A program made the translations under genes and the position numbers. Of a stretch of 64,000 nt of DNA, positions 20,790-30,601 are shown piece by piece. Source of the stretch: Nosema muscidifuracis (lineage: Eukaryota > Microsporidia > Nosematidae); the NCBI GenBank assembly GCA_028335825.1, contig JAIOKI010000003.1:186001-250000 (forward strand), in the 5' to 3' direction. Numbering within the stretch: position 1 is the stretch's first letter; each line of letters opens with the position of its first letter. The notes under the pieces were generated by a model. It did not search any database, was not told where the DNA came from, and was given only the letters and a program-made list of their open reading frames with translations.

Positions 20790-20961
20790 TATTTTAACCC
20801 TCATTAAAAAAATATTCATAACATCATTAAAATATTAAATTCATAAACTCATTAAAAAATAAGGAAAAAATATCAAATTCATAAACTCATTATAAAATAC
20901 TTCACCCCTCATTAAAAAATATTCATAACATCATTTAAAAATTATTTATTTCACCCCTCTT
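20790..20961 (+). promoter_or_regulatory. Upstream region with repeated C-run start-signal blocks
   Basis: Before the karyopherin start (CACCCCTCTTATG) the block (A)CCCTCATTAAAAAA plus ATTCATAACATCATT occurs twice (about 20798 and 20905), interleaved with repeats of AAATTCATAAACTCATTA. The start-proximal signal appears to have been duplicated. Only the copy next to the ATG is likely to set the start. Confidence 0.45.
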
Positions 20962-23073
20962 ATGGAAAATCTTCTTCTCGACATATTAAAATCCCCTACA
21001 AATACATCAATTCAAAAAGTTGAATTACTACTTGATACAGAAGAAGGTACAGAAATGTTTGTAACACTTCTATCTAAAAATAATGTTATAGCTTTTACAT
21101 ACATGAAAATGCAAGTTAAAGAATGGCTTCTAAACCCAATTAGACAAGATTTTATACTAAAATATAAGAACACATTTTTTAATTTAATATATGATACAAC
21201 ACCACAAAATCTTAATCTTTTATGTGATTTTTTTGAGATATTATTTTTTCAATATTTTTATTGGCCTGATTTTGTTGATTTTTTAGTTACTAAAAATGAT
21301 TCAAAATCTTTTAAAGTTTTGAATAGTTTGTTTGTTAAATTTAGAAAACTGCATAAAAGTGATAAATTATATTTAGAAATTATTGAGTGCATAGAAAAGA
21401 CAAAAATATTATTTGAAAAATATTATTTTTGTAATGAACCAACTGATGATGAAAACTTTTTAAATATGTTTTACAGTCTTATTTATCAAGATATTCATTC
21501 ATTTTTTGAAGATAATATTGATAAATTTATTAATGCAATGTGTAAGTTATTTAAGAAAAAAGAATTACAATCTATTATATGTGAGATGTATAATTTATTT
21601 ATTATGAAATATTCTGATTTAATAGATTTTACTAAAATATTAGGATCAGTTTTAATTTCTATAGATTCTTTTGATTATATAAAATATCAAGTTTTATTAA
21701 ATATTATAAAGAAGAGGAAATCTGAAGCTTGTATTAAATTTGAAGATATTTTAGTTAATGCTTGTAAACTTGGATCAATTTTAAGTATAAAAGAAAAAGA
21801 TGAAATGTGTTCTTTAGAATATTCTAAAAATATAATTTGTAATATAGATGTCTATAGAGGAATAATAATAGATTTAGTAATTAATTTATCAAAGAATAAT
21901 TCTAATTTTATTAGTAAATTATTAAGTAATCCTTATGATGAAGAAAGTGAAATATTTTTATATACTGCACTTAAATTAAAAAATGATGATATAATTAAGA
22001 AATGTCAAATAATAATTAATAATTCAAGTAGTGATATTTATTTATCATTTTCTGCTTTTAGATATTTATTAGTAATTAAGGAATATAGTACATGTGATAA
22101 TAAATTTATAAAAAGAGATCATCCATCTGTATATTTATGTATAGAAATGATTACTAAATATATTCAAAAGATTAGTCCTTTAGAAATTAATATATTAAAT
22201 ATATTAACAAATTATAATATTAATAAAGATATTATACCAGAATATATAGAAATATTAAATAGAATAATAATATTTCTTAATGGAAATGAAGAAGATCAAT
22301 ATTCATTTATATTAATTAATAGAATAATAAAAGAAGATATTAAATATATGACAGATGATTTATATAATTTTCTTATAGAATATACTAATTTAAATATTAG
22401 AAATATAAATAGTGTATTAGCTTTTCAATATTTATTTGATACATTTGGTATTTTAATAACTAAAGGAAATGAAGATAAAAAATTAATTTATGAAAAAGAT
22501 TTTAATAAAATAATAAGTATAATTACTACAGAAGAAATAGTAGAAATGTATAATTATACTTTCTTTTTATTAAGTATTATAATTAAATATTCTAATAATG
22601 AATATTCTAGTATAATACAAATTGTATCTCAAGATAGATTATGGAGTAGTAAAGAATTACTTATGAGTTTAATATGTTTAAGTATATCTTTATATAAAAA
22701 GAAATATATGTCAGATGAACAAATTAATTATATAACACAATATTTATGTGCAATTAATAAGTATTATGCTTATTTATTATCTGATAATACTAATTATTCA
22801 ATAAGAATAAATGAAGATGTAGAAGAATATTTTATTTTACAAAGTATAATAATAGAAAATACTGAAGAATATTTTAGAATATATAAAAGTGCTATGGAAT
22901 ATTTTACAAATAATTATATATCTAAAAAGAATGTAAGAAGAATTGTTAGATCTTTTATTAGAGGTAGTAGAATTGTACAAGATGAAATGTATAAGAATAT
23001 TATAGAAAAAAATTTATTTAATTTATCTTATGATAATATTCCATATTGTGTCTACATAAATTTTGAAATTTAA
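20962..23073 (+). CDS. Importin-beta family karyopherin, importin-7/8 (Sxm1/Nmd5) type, putative
   Basis: 703 aa, helical throughout and HEAT-like. The N-terminal 110 residues follow the importin-7/8 plan: an opening helix pair, VIAFTYMKMQVKEW at about 43-56 (equivalent to the KN...W helix), an Arg-rich turn, then LLCDFFEILFFQYFYWPDF at about 82-100, matching the conserved HDFP.xWP motif (YWPDFVDFL). Such receptors carry cargo through nuclear pores. It is shorter than typical family members (about 950-1040 aa), in keeping with microsporidian reduction. The start is set by CACCCCTCTTATG. Specific family assignment is uncertain. Confidence 0.6.
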   Translation: MENLLLDILKSPTNTSIQKVELLLDTEEGTEMFVTLLSKNNVIAFTYMKMQVKEWLLNPIRQDFILKYKNTFFNLIYDTTPQNLNLLCDFFEILFFQYFYWPDFVDFLVTKNDSKSFKVLNSLFVKFRKLHKSDKLYLEIIECIEKTKILFEKYYFCNEPTDDENFLNMFYSLIYQDIHSFFEDNIDKFINAMCKLFKKKELQSIICEMYNLFIMKYSDLIDFTKILGSVLISIDSFDYIKYQVLLNIIKKRKSEACIKFEDILVNACKLGSILSIKEKDEMCSLEYSKNIICNIDVYRGIIIDLVINLSKNNSNFISKLLSNPYDEESEIFLYTALKLKNDDIIKKCQIIINNSSSDIYLSFSAFRYLLVIKEYSTCDNKFIKRDHPSVYLCIEMITKYIQKISPLEINILNILTNYNINKDIIPEYIEILNRIIIFLNGNEEDQYSFILINRIIKEDIKYMTDDLYNFLIEYTNLNIRNINSVLAFQYLFDTFGILITKGNEDKKLIYEKDFNKIISIITTEEIVEMYNYTFFLLSIIIKYSNNEYSSIIQIVSQDRLWSSKELLMSLICLSISLYKKKYMSDEQINYITQYLCAINKYYAYLLSDNTNYSIRINEDVEEYFILQSIIIENTEEYFRIYKSAMEYFTNNYISKKNVRRIVRSFIRGSRIVQDEMYKNIIEKNLFNLSYDNIPYCVYINFEI

Positions 23074-23322
23074 TTAAAAATATTTATTATATATAAATAG
23101 GTTGTATTTATTATATATTTGACTTATATTAATTAAATTTAATTAAAAATATTATTTTATATTTGACTTATTATAATTAAAAATATCACTTTATAAATAA
23201 CTTATACTACTATCTTAATAATTGACTTATATTAATATATTTATAATTAATAAATATATTAGAAAAATATCAACTGATAAATTTAATAAAAATATAAATT
23301 AATAAGATATTTTATATATTAT

Positions 23323-24180
23323 TTAATTTTTATATGAATATAGAACTACTAATACATTATTTCTAGCTTTTTCTAAAGATTCTTTAAGTTTATTAAATAA
23401 TTCTCTCTCTGCAACTTCTAATGTAATAATCATTATATTGTCTATATCATCTTCATCATATTTATAATTTTGTAATATAGATTCAAATCTTGATTTACAG
23501 GTCTCTTCATATTTCTCAATACTACTTTGATATATTGCTATATTATTTTCTAAGCTCTCTATATAATTTCTAATAAATTCTGTTAATAAATAATTTTCAC
23601 TCTTACTTAAATTATTTAAATGTTCATTAACAAGTTTATGAGTCTCACTTAAAGATACAATATCTTGATTATTTCCATCTATATGGAATTTCTCTAATAA
23701 ATCTAAAGATTCTTTTAATCTCTCAGATGAATCTAAAAATAATTCATGAGTATTTTTTTTAAATTCATCTACTAAATAATGAAATTGATTATTTAAGTCT
23801 AATGAAAGCTTAGTGATAATTTCAGTAGTTTCCTTTGATATATTAATAAAGAGATCTATTATTTCTTCTGATATTCCTAATTCACCAATATTTTCTGAAT
23901 ATATTTTATCAATCATCTCATCAAATGTTTTAGTAACCTCTTGACTTATTTCTAATTCCATATCTCTAAGAACTGTAGCAGTTTTAATAAGAATTAATTT
24001 TGAAGAAGAAGAAAATTCATTTTTATCTTGTGAAATTTCTAAGGTTACAAATGATTCTGAAGAATTATCTTCTTCATTATCTCTTATTTTATTAATAGAT
24101 TGTGATTCTTGTGTATCTTGTTCTGAACAATATATTCTTGATAGAGTATAAATAAATATATTAAGAATTATCCTTTTCAT
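23323..24180 (-). CDS. Predicted secreted coiled-coil protein
   Basis: 285 aa, not recognised. Signal peptide about 1-18 (ending RIYCSEQ), an acidic Ser-rich stretch (20-58), then amphipathic helices from about 60 to the end with heptad-like spacing. No second membrane segment. It lacks the usual C-run before the ATG (the upstream sequence is AAAATTTAATG). Confidence 0.7.
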   Translation of the reverse strand: MKRIILNIFIYTLSRIYCSEQDTQESQSINKIRDNEEDNSSESFVTLEISQDKNEFSSSSKLILIKTATVLRDMELEISQEVTKTFDEMIDKIYSENIGELGISEEIIDLFINISKETTEIITKLSLDLNNQFHYLVDEFKKNTHELFLDSSERLKESLDLLEKFHIDGNNQDIVSLSETHKLVNEHLNNLSKSENYLLTEFIRNYIESLENNIAIYQSSIEKYEETCKSRFESILQNYKYDEDDIDNIMIITLEVAERELFNKLKESLEKARNNVLVVLYSYKN

Positions 24181-24592
24181 TAAATTTTATAATTTTAATT
24201 TATTTAAACTTTTTATATTTATGGAACGTTATCTTTAACAAACAAATTTTATAAATTTAATTTATTTAAACTTTTTATATTTATGGATCGTTATTTTATA
24301 AATTTAATTATACATAAAAATACACTTCTATTCTGAAAAAAAGCTTTATTCAAATTATATTGATTATTAAAAAATCATTATTAATTAATTTATAAGGTAA
24401 ATATAAGAATAATTATATGAAGTATTTTAATTACCATATTTAAAATCAAAGTCTTAATTTTCTTATAATAATATTATTATATCAAATTTATTGAATACAT
24501 AAAATATTCCCTTACATTTTCTATACTAAAGATATTAAATATTCTCTTACATATTCTATATTAAAGATATTAAATATTATATATTAAAAAAA
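24181..24592. repeat. Gap with 62-bp tandem duplication
   Basis: The unit containing TTTATTTAAACTTTTTATAT and ATGGA(A/T)CGTTAT occurs at 24199 and 24261, just upstream of the secreted coiled-coil gene. A further short repeat (TATTAAATATTCTCTTACAT, about 40-bp period) lies at 24490-24580. No gene seen. Confidence 0.7.
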
Positions 24593-25681
24593 TTAAATAA
24601 TATCTCTTTTATCATTAGACATACAAAAACTAAGAAATAATTTTAAAAATGATCTTAATAATCCTCTACCACTCTTATTTTCATCATTTAATTTTTTATT
24701 AATACAATCTTCTAAACTTTTATTTTTTATTTCTTTATCTTTTAAGTTTAATCTTTTTTTTGAGACAAGATTTAATTCTTTAAAAATATTCTCTTTAATT
24801 ATACAGTATTTAGTCATATTAATTTTATAAATCATATTAATTTTATCAATCATATTAATCTTATCAAGTATATTAATTTTATCAATCATATTAATTCTAT
24901 CAAGTATATTAATTTTATCAAGTATATTAATTTTATTAATCATATTAATTTTATATAATTTAGTCATATTAAAAATAATAGGAACATTATCTTGATAAAG
25001 TACTGATAAAATATTAAGACTAGTTCCATTAAATGATAAATAATTATTTCTTTGTATTAAATTTTCATTTTTTATCTCATCATATGAATTAGATATTAAA
25101 TTTATATTCTTATTACCTTTTTCTAATACACATAAAATTTCTAATCTATACCTTGATTTTTTAATCTTATTAAATATATCTTTTTCTAAATAAATATTAT
25201 TATTAATTAAATATTTATAAATCTTATTAAATTTTATTTCTTTAATATCATCATTATTATTAATTAAATATTTATAAATCTTATCAAATTTTATTTCTTT
25301 AATATCAATATTATTATTAATTAAATATTTATAAATCTTATTAAATATATCTTTTTCTAAATCAATATTATTATTAATTAAATATTTATAAATCTTATCA
25401 AATTTTATTTCTTTAATATCATCACCATTTAATTCATTTAAATTCTCATTTATTAATTTATTTTTATTTGTACCAATTAAATTATCAAAAATATTCAATT
25501 TATAATATTTTACCTCTCTATAGTTAAAATATGAACAATTTGATTTAAATCTTAAATATAAATTTGTATTCACTAAAACTTTCTTTTTTTGAATATTTAT
25601 CTTAGATTTTTGTTCTAATAATATCCAGTATGACATTATTTTTGAAAAGTTGTAAGTTCTCTGATTTATTCCTTCAAACAT
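24593..25681 (-). CDS. Hypothetical protein with Lys/Ile/Asn repeats
   Basis: 362 aa, not recognised. Residues about 85-175 consist of four repeats of a 19-21 aa unit (KIYKYLINNN plus D-I-K-E-I-K-F-D or a related ending). Residues about 243-290 carry about seven 6-aa units of the form N-(I/M)-(L/I)-D-K-I. Non-repetitive parts are the first 80 residues, about 180-240, and a basic C-terminus with a Leu/Phe-rich helix (LLRSFLKLFLSF). No signal peptide. No C-run precedes the first ATG; the Met at about residue 15 is an alternative start. It could be a fast-evolving gene grown by repeat slippage. Confidence 0.55.
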   Translation of the reverse strand: MFEGINQRTYNFSKIMSYWILLEQKSKINIQKKKVLVNTNLYLRFKSNCSYFNYREVKYYKLNIFDNLIGTNKNKLINENLNELNGDDIKEIKFDKIYKYLINNNIDLEKDIFNKIYKYLINNNIDIKEIKFDKIYKYLINNNDDIKEIKFNKIYKYLINNNIYLEKDIFNKIKKSRYRLEILCVLEKGNKNINLISNSYDEIKNENLIQRNNYLSFNGTSLNILSVLYQDNVPIIFNMTKLYKINMINKINILDKINILDRINMIDKINILDKINMIDKINMIYKINMTKYCIIKENIFKELNLVSKKRLNLKDKEIKNKSLEDCINKKLNDENKSGRGLLRSFLKLFLSFCMSNDKRDII

Positions 25682-26099
25682 TTTTTTATTTACAGTTTTT
25701 TTTTATTTTAAGTTTTATTAACAAATAATAAAATTTAAATTGTGTTGTAATAGAACATAAAACAAGAAAATGTTATGTAATATTAGATAACCAATTATTT
25801 AATAAAACATCAATTATTTATGTAAAAATATAGTATTTATGTAATAATAAAAATATATTAATTATGTAAAAATATATTAATTTTATATGTAATATTATAT
25901 AATAAATATTAATCAATTTTATATGTAATATTATATAATAAATATATTAATCAATTTTATATATAATATTAGTAGATAATAAATATATCAACTATTAGAT
26001 ATATCAGTTATTTAATAAAATATCAATTATTTATTTACCTTCTATTAATATATCAGTTATTTAATAATAAATATTTTTATTTATTTCTTACCCCTGAAA
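25682..26099. repeat. AT-rich gap with about 35-bp repeats
   Basis: At 25850-26000 variants of TTATATGTAATATTATATAA plus TAAATATATTAATCAA recur about four times, followed by TATCAGTTATTTAATAA repeats. No gene seen apart from the start signal of the next gene. Confidence 0.6.
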
Positions 26100-26378
26100 A
26101 TGTTCTTCTACATAAAAAAACCAAGCTTTCTTAATTTTTCTAAACATGAGTACGAATACGAACAGATTAAAAAGTTTACAATAACTCAAAGAAAAGGTGC
26201 TACTAATACAAAATTAATAGTTTATGAAGATAATTCTATGTATTTAAAAAATGGATCTAAATATTTTAAATTATCTGAATCACCCATCACTAAAATTAAT
26301 TATGTAGGGAAAATTGATGATAAAAATATAAAAGTTGAGGAATCTATTGATAAGAAATATTTTATACATAAATTGTAA
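26100..26378 (+). CDS. Small hypothetical protein
   Basis: 92 aa, basic, no signal peptide or TM. Predicted short beta strands (FTITQR, KLIVYED, NSMYLKNGS, ITKINYVG) suggest a compact beta-rich or alpha/beta fold. The strong ACCCCTGAAAATG start signal argues that this is a real gene. Not recognised. Confidence 0.65.
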   Translation: MFFYIKKPSFLNFSKHEYEYEQIKKFTITQRKGATNTKLIVYEDNSMYLKNGSKYFKLSESPITKINYVGKIDDKNIKVEESIDKKYFIHKL

Positions 26379-26603
26379 TTTATTTAATAGATTTATTTGA
26401 TGGATATATTTGATAGATTTATTTAATAGGTATATTTGATGGATATATTTATGTATTTATTTGATAGGTATATTTAATATATATCTAATAAGTTATCTAT
26501 CATATAAAAATCTATAAAAATTATCTATCATATAAATATATCTATAAAAGTTATCTATCATATAAATATACCTATTAAATATACCTATTAGATACATCTA
26601 CTT
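26379..26603. repeat. Short AT-rich repeats in convergent gap
   Basis: Units of GGATATATTTGATAGATTTATT (about 22-40 bp) and ATCTATCATATAAAAATCTAT repeat between the stops of two converging genes. The two halves are partly complementary (ATAGGTATATTTAATA against TATTAAATATACCTAT), so a hairpin could form. Confidence 0.55.
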
Positions 26604-27797
26604 TTATAAATTAATAACTTTATACATCCCTTCATCTTCATATATTTTAACACCAACCCTTATAAAATAAAATACATTATCTACACTTACAAACTTTTCA
26701 TTTTTAAAAAGATATTCAATTAAATCATCTTTTTTATTAATTCTTAATACTTTTTTAAAAATATCTTTATCATCTTTATTAATACATTCTCCTATAATAT
26801 ATCCCCAATTATTAATTATATCAATATTTCCATCTATCATAACATCTTCATAATCTTTATCATTTATTGTATAATAAATTCCTTCTTGTATATCTAAAAT
26901 TTCTCCTTTTATATTTTTTATTATATCTTCTTTATTACTTCTTGTATCTAATTTATATCCATTATCTTCTATTTTAATATATCCTGATTCATTTAAAAAT
27001 ATATTTTTAATTAATATATTAGATTTTTCTTCTGAAATTAATATATTAGATTTTTTTTCGGAAATTAATATATTATTTAATTTATAATATTTATCATTTA
27101 TCCAATCAGATTCTGATATACACATATTTAAATATCTTTTAATATTTGGACAATCTATCATAAATTTCTTATTAGTTTTATCTAATAAATAATTTAAATG
27201 AAAAAGTAGATCTATAAGCTGATTAGGAAATTCTACATAAAGAGTTGTATTTTCATTTTCTAATATACACTTATTAAATTCATTTATATTATCAATAATA
27301 TTTAAATTGTGACTCATAATGATGTCATTTAAATATTTATCTTTATTACCCCACAATATATATTTAACATTACAAAGTGTAATTTTCTTACAAACTTTAT
27401 TTATAAAAGATACATCACTAAAATATAAAAAAATATCATCTAATTTATACATACACCAACCTATATAAAGACCACTAGAAAGTACAGTAATATCCATTGT
27501 ATTAAATTTAAGTACTTCATTATAATTAATAAATATTATATTTTTAGTAAACATATCAGAAATATCTTTATTTTTTGATTCTAATTTATGTTTATATAAA
27601 AGTTGAGTATATACTGGATAAGAAATATATATTGGAATATTTTTATCTATATATAAGATTGATAATGAAGAAGAATTTGATATAAATATTGTATCTACAA
27701 AAGGAGGTATGGAAATATTATCAGGGTAGTCAAATAGAAATGTATTGTATTTAGTTGATATTAAGTAAGAAGTACTTAATCTTTTTATTATAGGCAT
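26604..27797 (-). CDS. CPSF2/INTS9-like metallo-beta-lactamase/beta-CASP protein, inactive type (putative)
   Basis: 397 aa. The N-terminus (STSYLISTKYNTFLFDYPDN) fits the first strands of an MBL fold. Residues about 38-75 (IFISNSSSL, then IPIYISYPVYTQLLYKHKLE) match the CPSF100/INTS9 segment where active relatives carry HxHxDH; here those metal ligands are absent, as in CPSF2 and INTS9. SSGLYIGWCMYKLDDIFLYFSD (about 106-127) matches the SGxxxGxxxWxI...YxSD block of these pseudo-enzymes. They partner the active nuclease CPSF3/INTS11 in RNA 3'-end processing. It is much shorter than typical (about 650-780 aa). It shares a 346-bp divergent region with MRE11. The start follows ACCCCTTAAGTTTATG. 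Confidence 0.6.
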   Translation of the reverse strand: MPIIKRLSTSYLISTKYNTFLFDYPDNISIPPFVDTIFISNSSSLSILYIDKNIPIYISYPVYTQLLYKHKLESKNKDISDMFTKNIIFINYNEVLKFNTMDITVLSSGLYIGWCMYKLDDIFLYFSDVSFINKVCKKITLCNVKYILWGNKDKYLNDIIMSHNLNIIDNINEFNKCILENENTTLYVEFPNQLIDLLFHLNYLLDKTNKKFMIDCPNIKRYLNMCISESDWINDKYYKLNNILISEKKSNILISEEKSNILIKNIFLNESGYIKIEDNGYKLDTRSNKEDIIKNIKGEILDIQEGIYYTINDKDYEDVMIDGNIDIINNWGYIIGECINKDDKDIFKKVLRINKKDDLIEYLFKNEKFVSVDNVFYFIRVGVKIYEDEGMYKVINL

Positions 27798-28143
27798 AAA
27801 CTTAAGGGGTTAAAAAAATGAAGGGATATTTAAAAAATAGAGGGGTGATTTATATTTCAAGGGAGATTTTATTAATAGAAGGAATATTTAATATTTGAAG
27901 GGAGATTTTATTATATAGATGGGAGATTTAAAAAATTGAAGGGTGATTTTATTAATAGAAAAGGAATAATAAAATAAGATAATTCTTAAATATATAATAT
28001 TTAAAAGAAAATATTTTATTAAATGAAAAATATATTATAAAAAAATAATCTCATAAAATAATCAATCTCATAAAATAATCAAAAATAATATTATTATAAA
28101 TATTTAATTACTAAATCTTCTCCATTTATTTTAGATCCCTTAC
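27798..28143. promoter_or_regulatory. Divergent upstream region with repeated G-run blocks
   Basis: Between the beta-CASP-like gene (minus) and MRE11 (plus). The block GAAGGGAGATTTTATTA and variants occurs about six times at 27818-27970. Read on the minus strand these are repeats of the C-run start-signal context (TCCCTTC), so the start-proximal signal seems to have been multiplied. MRE11 itself uses GATCCCTTACATG. Confidence 0.45.
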
Positions 28144-30396
28144 ATGAAAATTCTTATAACATCAGATAATCACTTAGGATACAAAGAAAATGATCCAATA
28201 AGACAAGATGATTCTTTTATAACATTTGATGAAATATGTCATGCAGCTGTCTTACATAAAGTAGATTTTATTCTTCAAGTAGGTGATATGTTTCATGATA
28301 ATAGACCATCTAAATATTGTATAAATAGAACTATAAATATTTTAAGAAAATATATAGTAGATAAAAATGTTAAACAAGATACTTATAAAGTTAAAATTCC
28401 TTTTATATGTATACATGGGAATCATGATGATCCATCTGGGATTAATAAAATTAGTACTTTGGATATTCTTCATTCAGCTGGACTTATTCAATATATTGGT
28501 AAGAATGACGTGGAATATGTTCAAATGAGTAATATTAGAATTTATGGTATAGGTTATATAAAAGATAAAGATATTAATGGAATATTTAAAAAATTAATAT
28601 TTAAAGATTTATCTCCTAAATATTTTAATATATTACTTGTTCATCAGAATAGAATACCAAGAAATAAAGATTATCTATGTCCATCAATATTACCAGATTT
28701 ATTTAATCTAATTGTATATGGACATGAACATGATCCAATTATAATTAGAAATGAGACTACTATACTTCAATGTGGATCTACTATTCGTACTAGTTTATGT
28801 GAAGGAGAATCTACTGATAAATATTGTTATATTCTTGAAGATTGTATACTTACAAGAGTCAAGCTTAATAGTGTAAGACCTTTTAAAATAGAAGATACTA
28901 CTTTAACAGAAGAAAAAGATATAATAGAGAAAATTAATGAAATTATATTAAGTGTATATAATAATAATAATATAATAAGGGATAATAATGATAAGAATAT
29001 AATAAGAGATGAGATGATAAGGGATGTTAATGAAAATAATGATAAAAATAGTATTGATAATATAAATGAGAATATAATAAGAGATAATAATGATAAGAAT
29101 ATAATAAGAGATGTTAATGATAAAAATATAAAAAGATCTAAAATAAATAAGAATATAAATGATAAAAATGAAAATATATCTAATAAGAATAATATTGATA
29201 ATATATTTAATAAGAATAATATTAATATAAGAAATATTGAAGGATCTTTTAATTATCCTCCTATACTTCCTCTTATTAGATTAAGAATAATAACTACAAA
29301 TGTACTAAATCTTAATAAAAATAGAATAAGTCATATTTTTAAAGATAGAGTAGCTAACCCATCAGATATTATAAAACTTATTACTCATAAAAAGATTAAG
29401 AATCCTGTAAAGAGTATCAAATACCAATCACAAAATATAAATGATATAATAAAGAATCATCTTAAATGCACTCCTTTGGAATGCATACCTGAATATAAAT
29501 TTTTAGAATATTTTGATAGAGAGAATGAATTTATGGAGATGGTTGATGAAAATATATTAGAAATAAGTAAAAGAATGGAATTTGATAATTGTATTATTAA
29601 TGATATAGAAGGAGAAATAAAGAAAATTAAATTGTATATGTGCAGAAAGAATTGTATAAAAGATGAGAAATCAATAGATGATGAAGGGGAGGTATTTAAA
29701 GAAGAACTAGATGATAGAGAATATAGAGAGGAATATAAAGATAAATATATTGAAGAAGATAAATATAATGGAGAATATATAGAAGAACTAGATTATAGAG
29801 ATTATAAGGAAGAATTAGATAATGGAAAATATAAAGAAGATAAATATATCGAAGAAGAATTAGATAATGGAGAATATAAAGAGATAGATTATAAGGAAAT
29901 ACAAAAAGATAGATATATTAAAGAAGATTATGATAATGGAAAATATAAAGAAGATAAATATATCGAAGAAGAATTAGATAATGGAGAATATAAAGAGATA
30001 GATTATAAGGAAATACAAAAAGATAGATATATTAAAGAAGATTATGATAATGGAGAATATAAAGAAGATAAATATATTAAAGAATATAAAAATGATAATA
30101 AAAAATCTATCACTGCTAAAGATAGTAGAACTCTAAGGAAAAATCTCAATACACAAAATTTAATAACAAATTTAAGTAAAGAAGATATTATCAGTGATTT
30201 TAGTAAATTAAGTAGTAATTTATTTACTAGTGAACCTATAAAAGGAGTAGATCTACATAAGGAAGAAGAAGTATCCCATGAAAAAGAAATTGAAGTATCT
30301 CTTTATAAGGAAGATCTTTCTACCAGCTATATGAATATTGATGAAAGGAAATTATTTGAAGATGATGATAGTTCTGATCTCTTAATAGATTTCTAA
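28144..30396 (+). CDS. MRE11: MRE11 double-strand-break repair nuclease
   Basis: 750 aa. All five phosphoesterase motifs are present: SDNHLG (residues 7-12, D-x-H), QVGDMFHDNRP (about 45-55), IHGNHDDP (about 91-98), LVHQN (about 169) and YGHEHDP (about 199). Residues about 1-235 form the nuclease core, and a capping domain (YPPILPLIRLRI, about 378) follows an Asn/Asp/Lys low-complexity insert at about 270-370. The C-terminal part (about 520-665) is a charged array with a 38-aa unit repeated exactly twice plus shorter relatives. MRE11 acts with RAD50 in nuclear DNA end processing; RAD50 is not in this window. The start is supported by GATCCCTTACATG. Confidence 0.95.
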   Translation: MKILITSDNHLGYKENDPIRQDDSFITFDEICHAAVLHKVDFILQVGDMFHDNRPSKYCINRTINILRKYIVDKNVKQDTYKVKIPFICIHGNHDDPSGINKISTLDILHSAGLIQYIGKNDVEYVQMSNIRIYGIGYIKDKDINGIFKKLIFKDLSPKYFNILLVHQNRIPRNKDYLCPSILPDLFNLIVYGHEHDPIIIRNETTILQCGSTIRTSLCEGESTDKYCYILEDCILTRVKLNSVRPFKIEDTTLTEEKDIIEKINEIILSVYNNNNIIRDNNDKNIIRDEMIRDVNENNDKNSIDNINENIIRDNNDKNIIRDVNDKNIKRSKINKNINDKNENISNKNNIDNIFNKNNINIRNIEGSFNYPPILPLIRLRIITTNVLNLNKNRISHIFKDRVANPSDIIKLITHKKIKNPVKSIKYQSQNINDIIKNHLKCTPLECIPEYKFLEYFDRENEFMEMVDENILEISKRMEFDNCIINDIEGEIKKIKLYMCRKNCIKDEKSIDDEGEVFKEELDDREYREEYKDKYIEEDKYNGEYIEELDYRDYKEELDNGKYKEDKYIEEELDNGEYKEIDYKEIQKDRYIKEDYDNGKYKEDKYIEEELDNGEYKEIDYKEIQKDRYIKEDYDNGEYKEDKYIKEYKNDNKKSITAKDSRTLRKNLNTQNLITNLSKEDIISDFSKLSSNLFTSEPIKGVDLHKEEEVSHEKEIEVSLYKEDLSTSYMNIDERKLFEDDDSSDLLIDF
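29821..30060 (+). repeat. 114-bp in-frame tandem repeat inside MRE11
   Basis: A unit starting AATGGAAAATATAAAGAAG at 29821 recurs at 29935 (period 114 bp, 38 codons) with virtually no differences, then a partial third copy. The near identity points to a recent duplication in frame. Confidence 0.85.
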
Positions 30397-30601
30397 ATTA
30401 TTTTTTCATAATAGTTCTGATATCTTAATAGATATTATTTTTTTATGATTGTTCTATTCCTTCCATTAGATATTATTTTTTCATAATAGTCCAGATATTT
30501 AAGTTATTTTCTTATAATAGTCCAGATATTCAAATTATTTTCTTATGATAATTTATTCCTTCCATTAGATATTATTTTTTATAATAGTCCAGATATTCAA
30601 A

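Larger units (their letters stand above)
19266..20961. repeat. 1.7-kb gap: short repeats, two hairpins, 82-bp duplication
   Basis: The longest gap in the gene-dense half. At 19480-19650 a 27-30 bp unit (TAATTAAAATTTATCA plus AAGGTTAAG) recurs about six times. Long inverted repeats lie at 19823-19873 and 20050-20077. An 82-bp unit containing AATAACAGGATTTTATATTT occurs twice (20367 and 20449). At 20790-20961 the upstream region of the karyopherin gene contains repeated CCCTCATTAAAAAA blocks. No gene seen. Confidence 0.75.
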
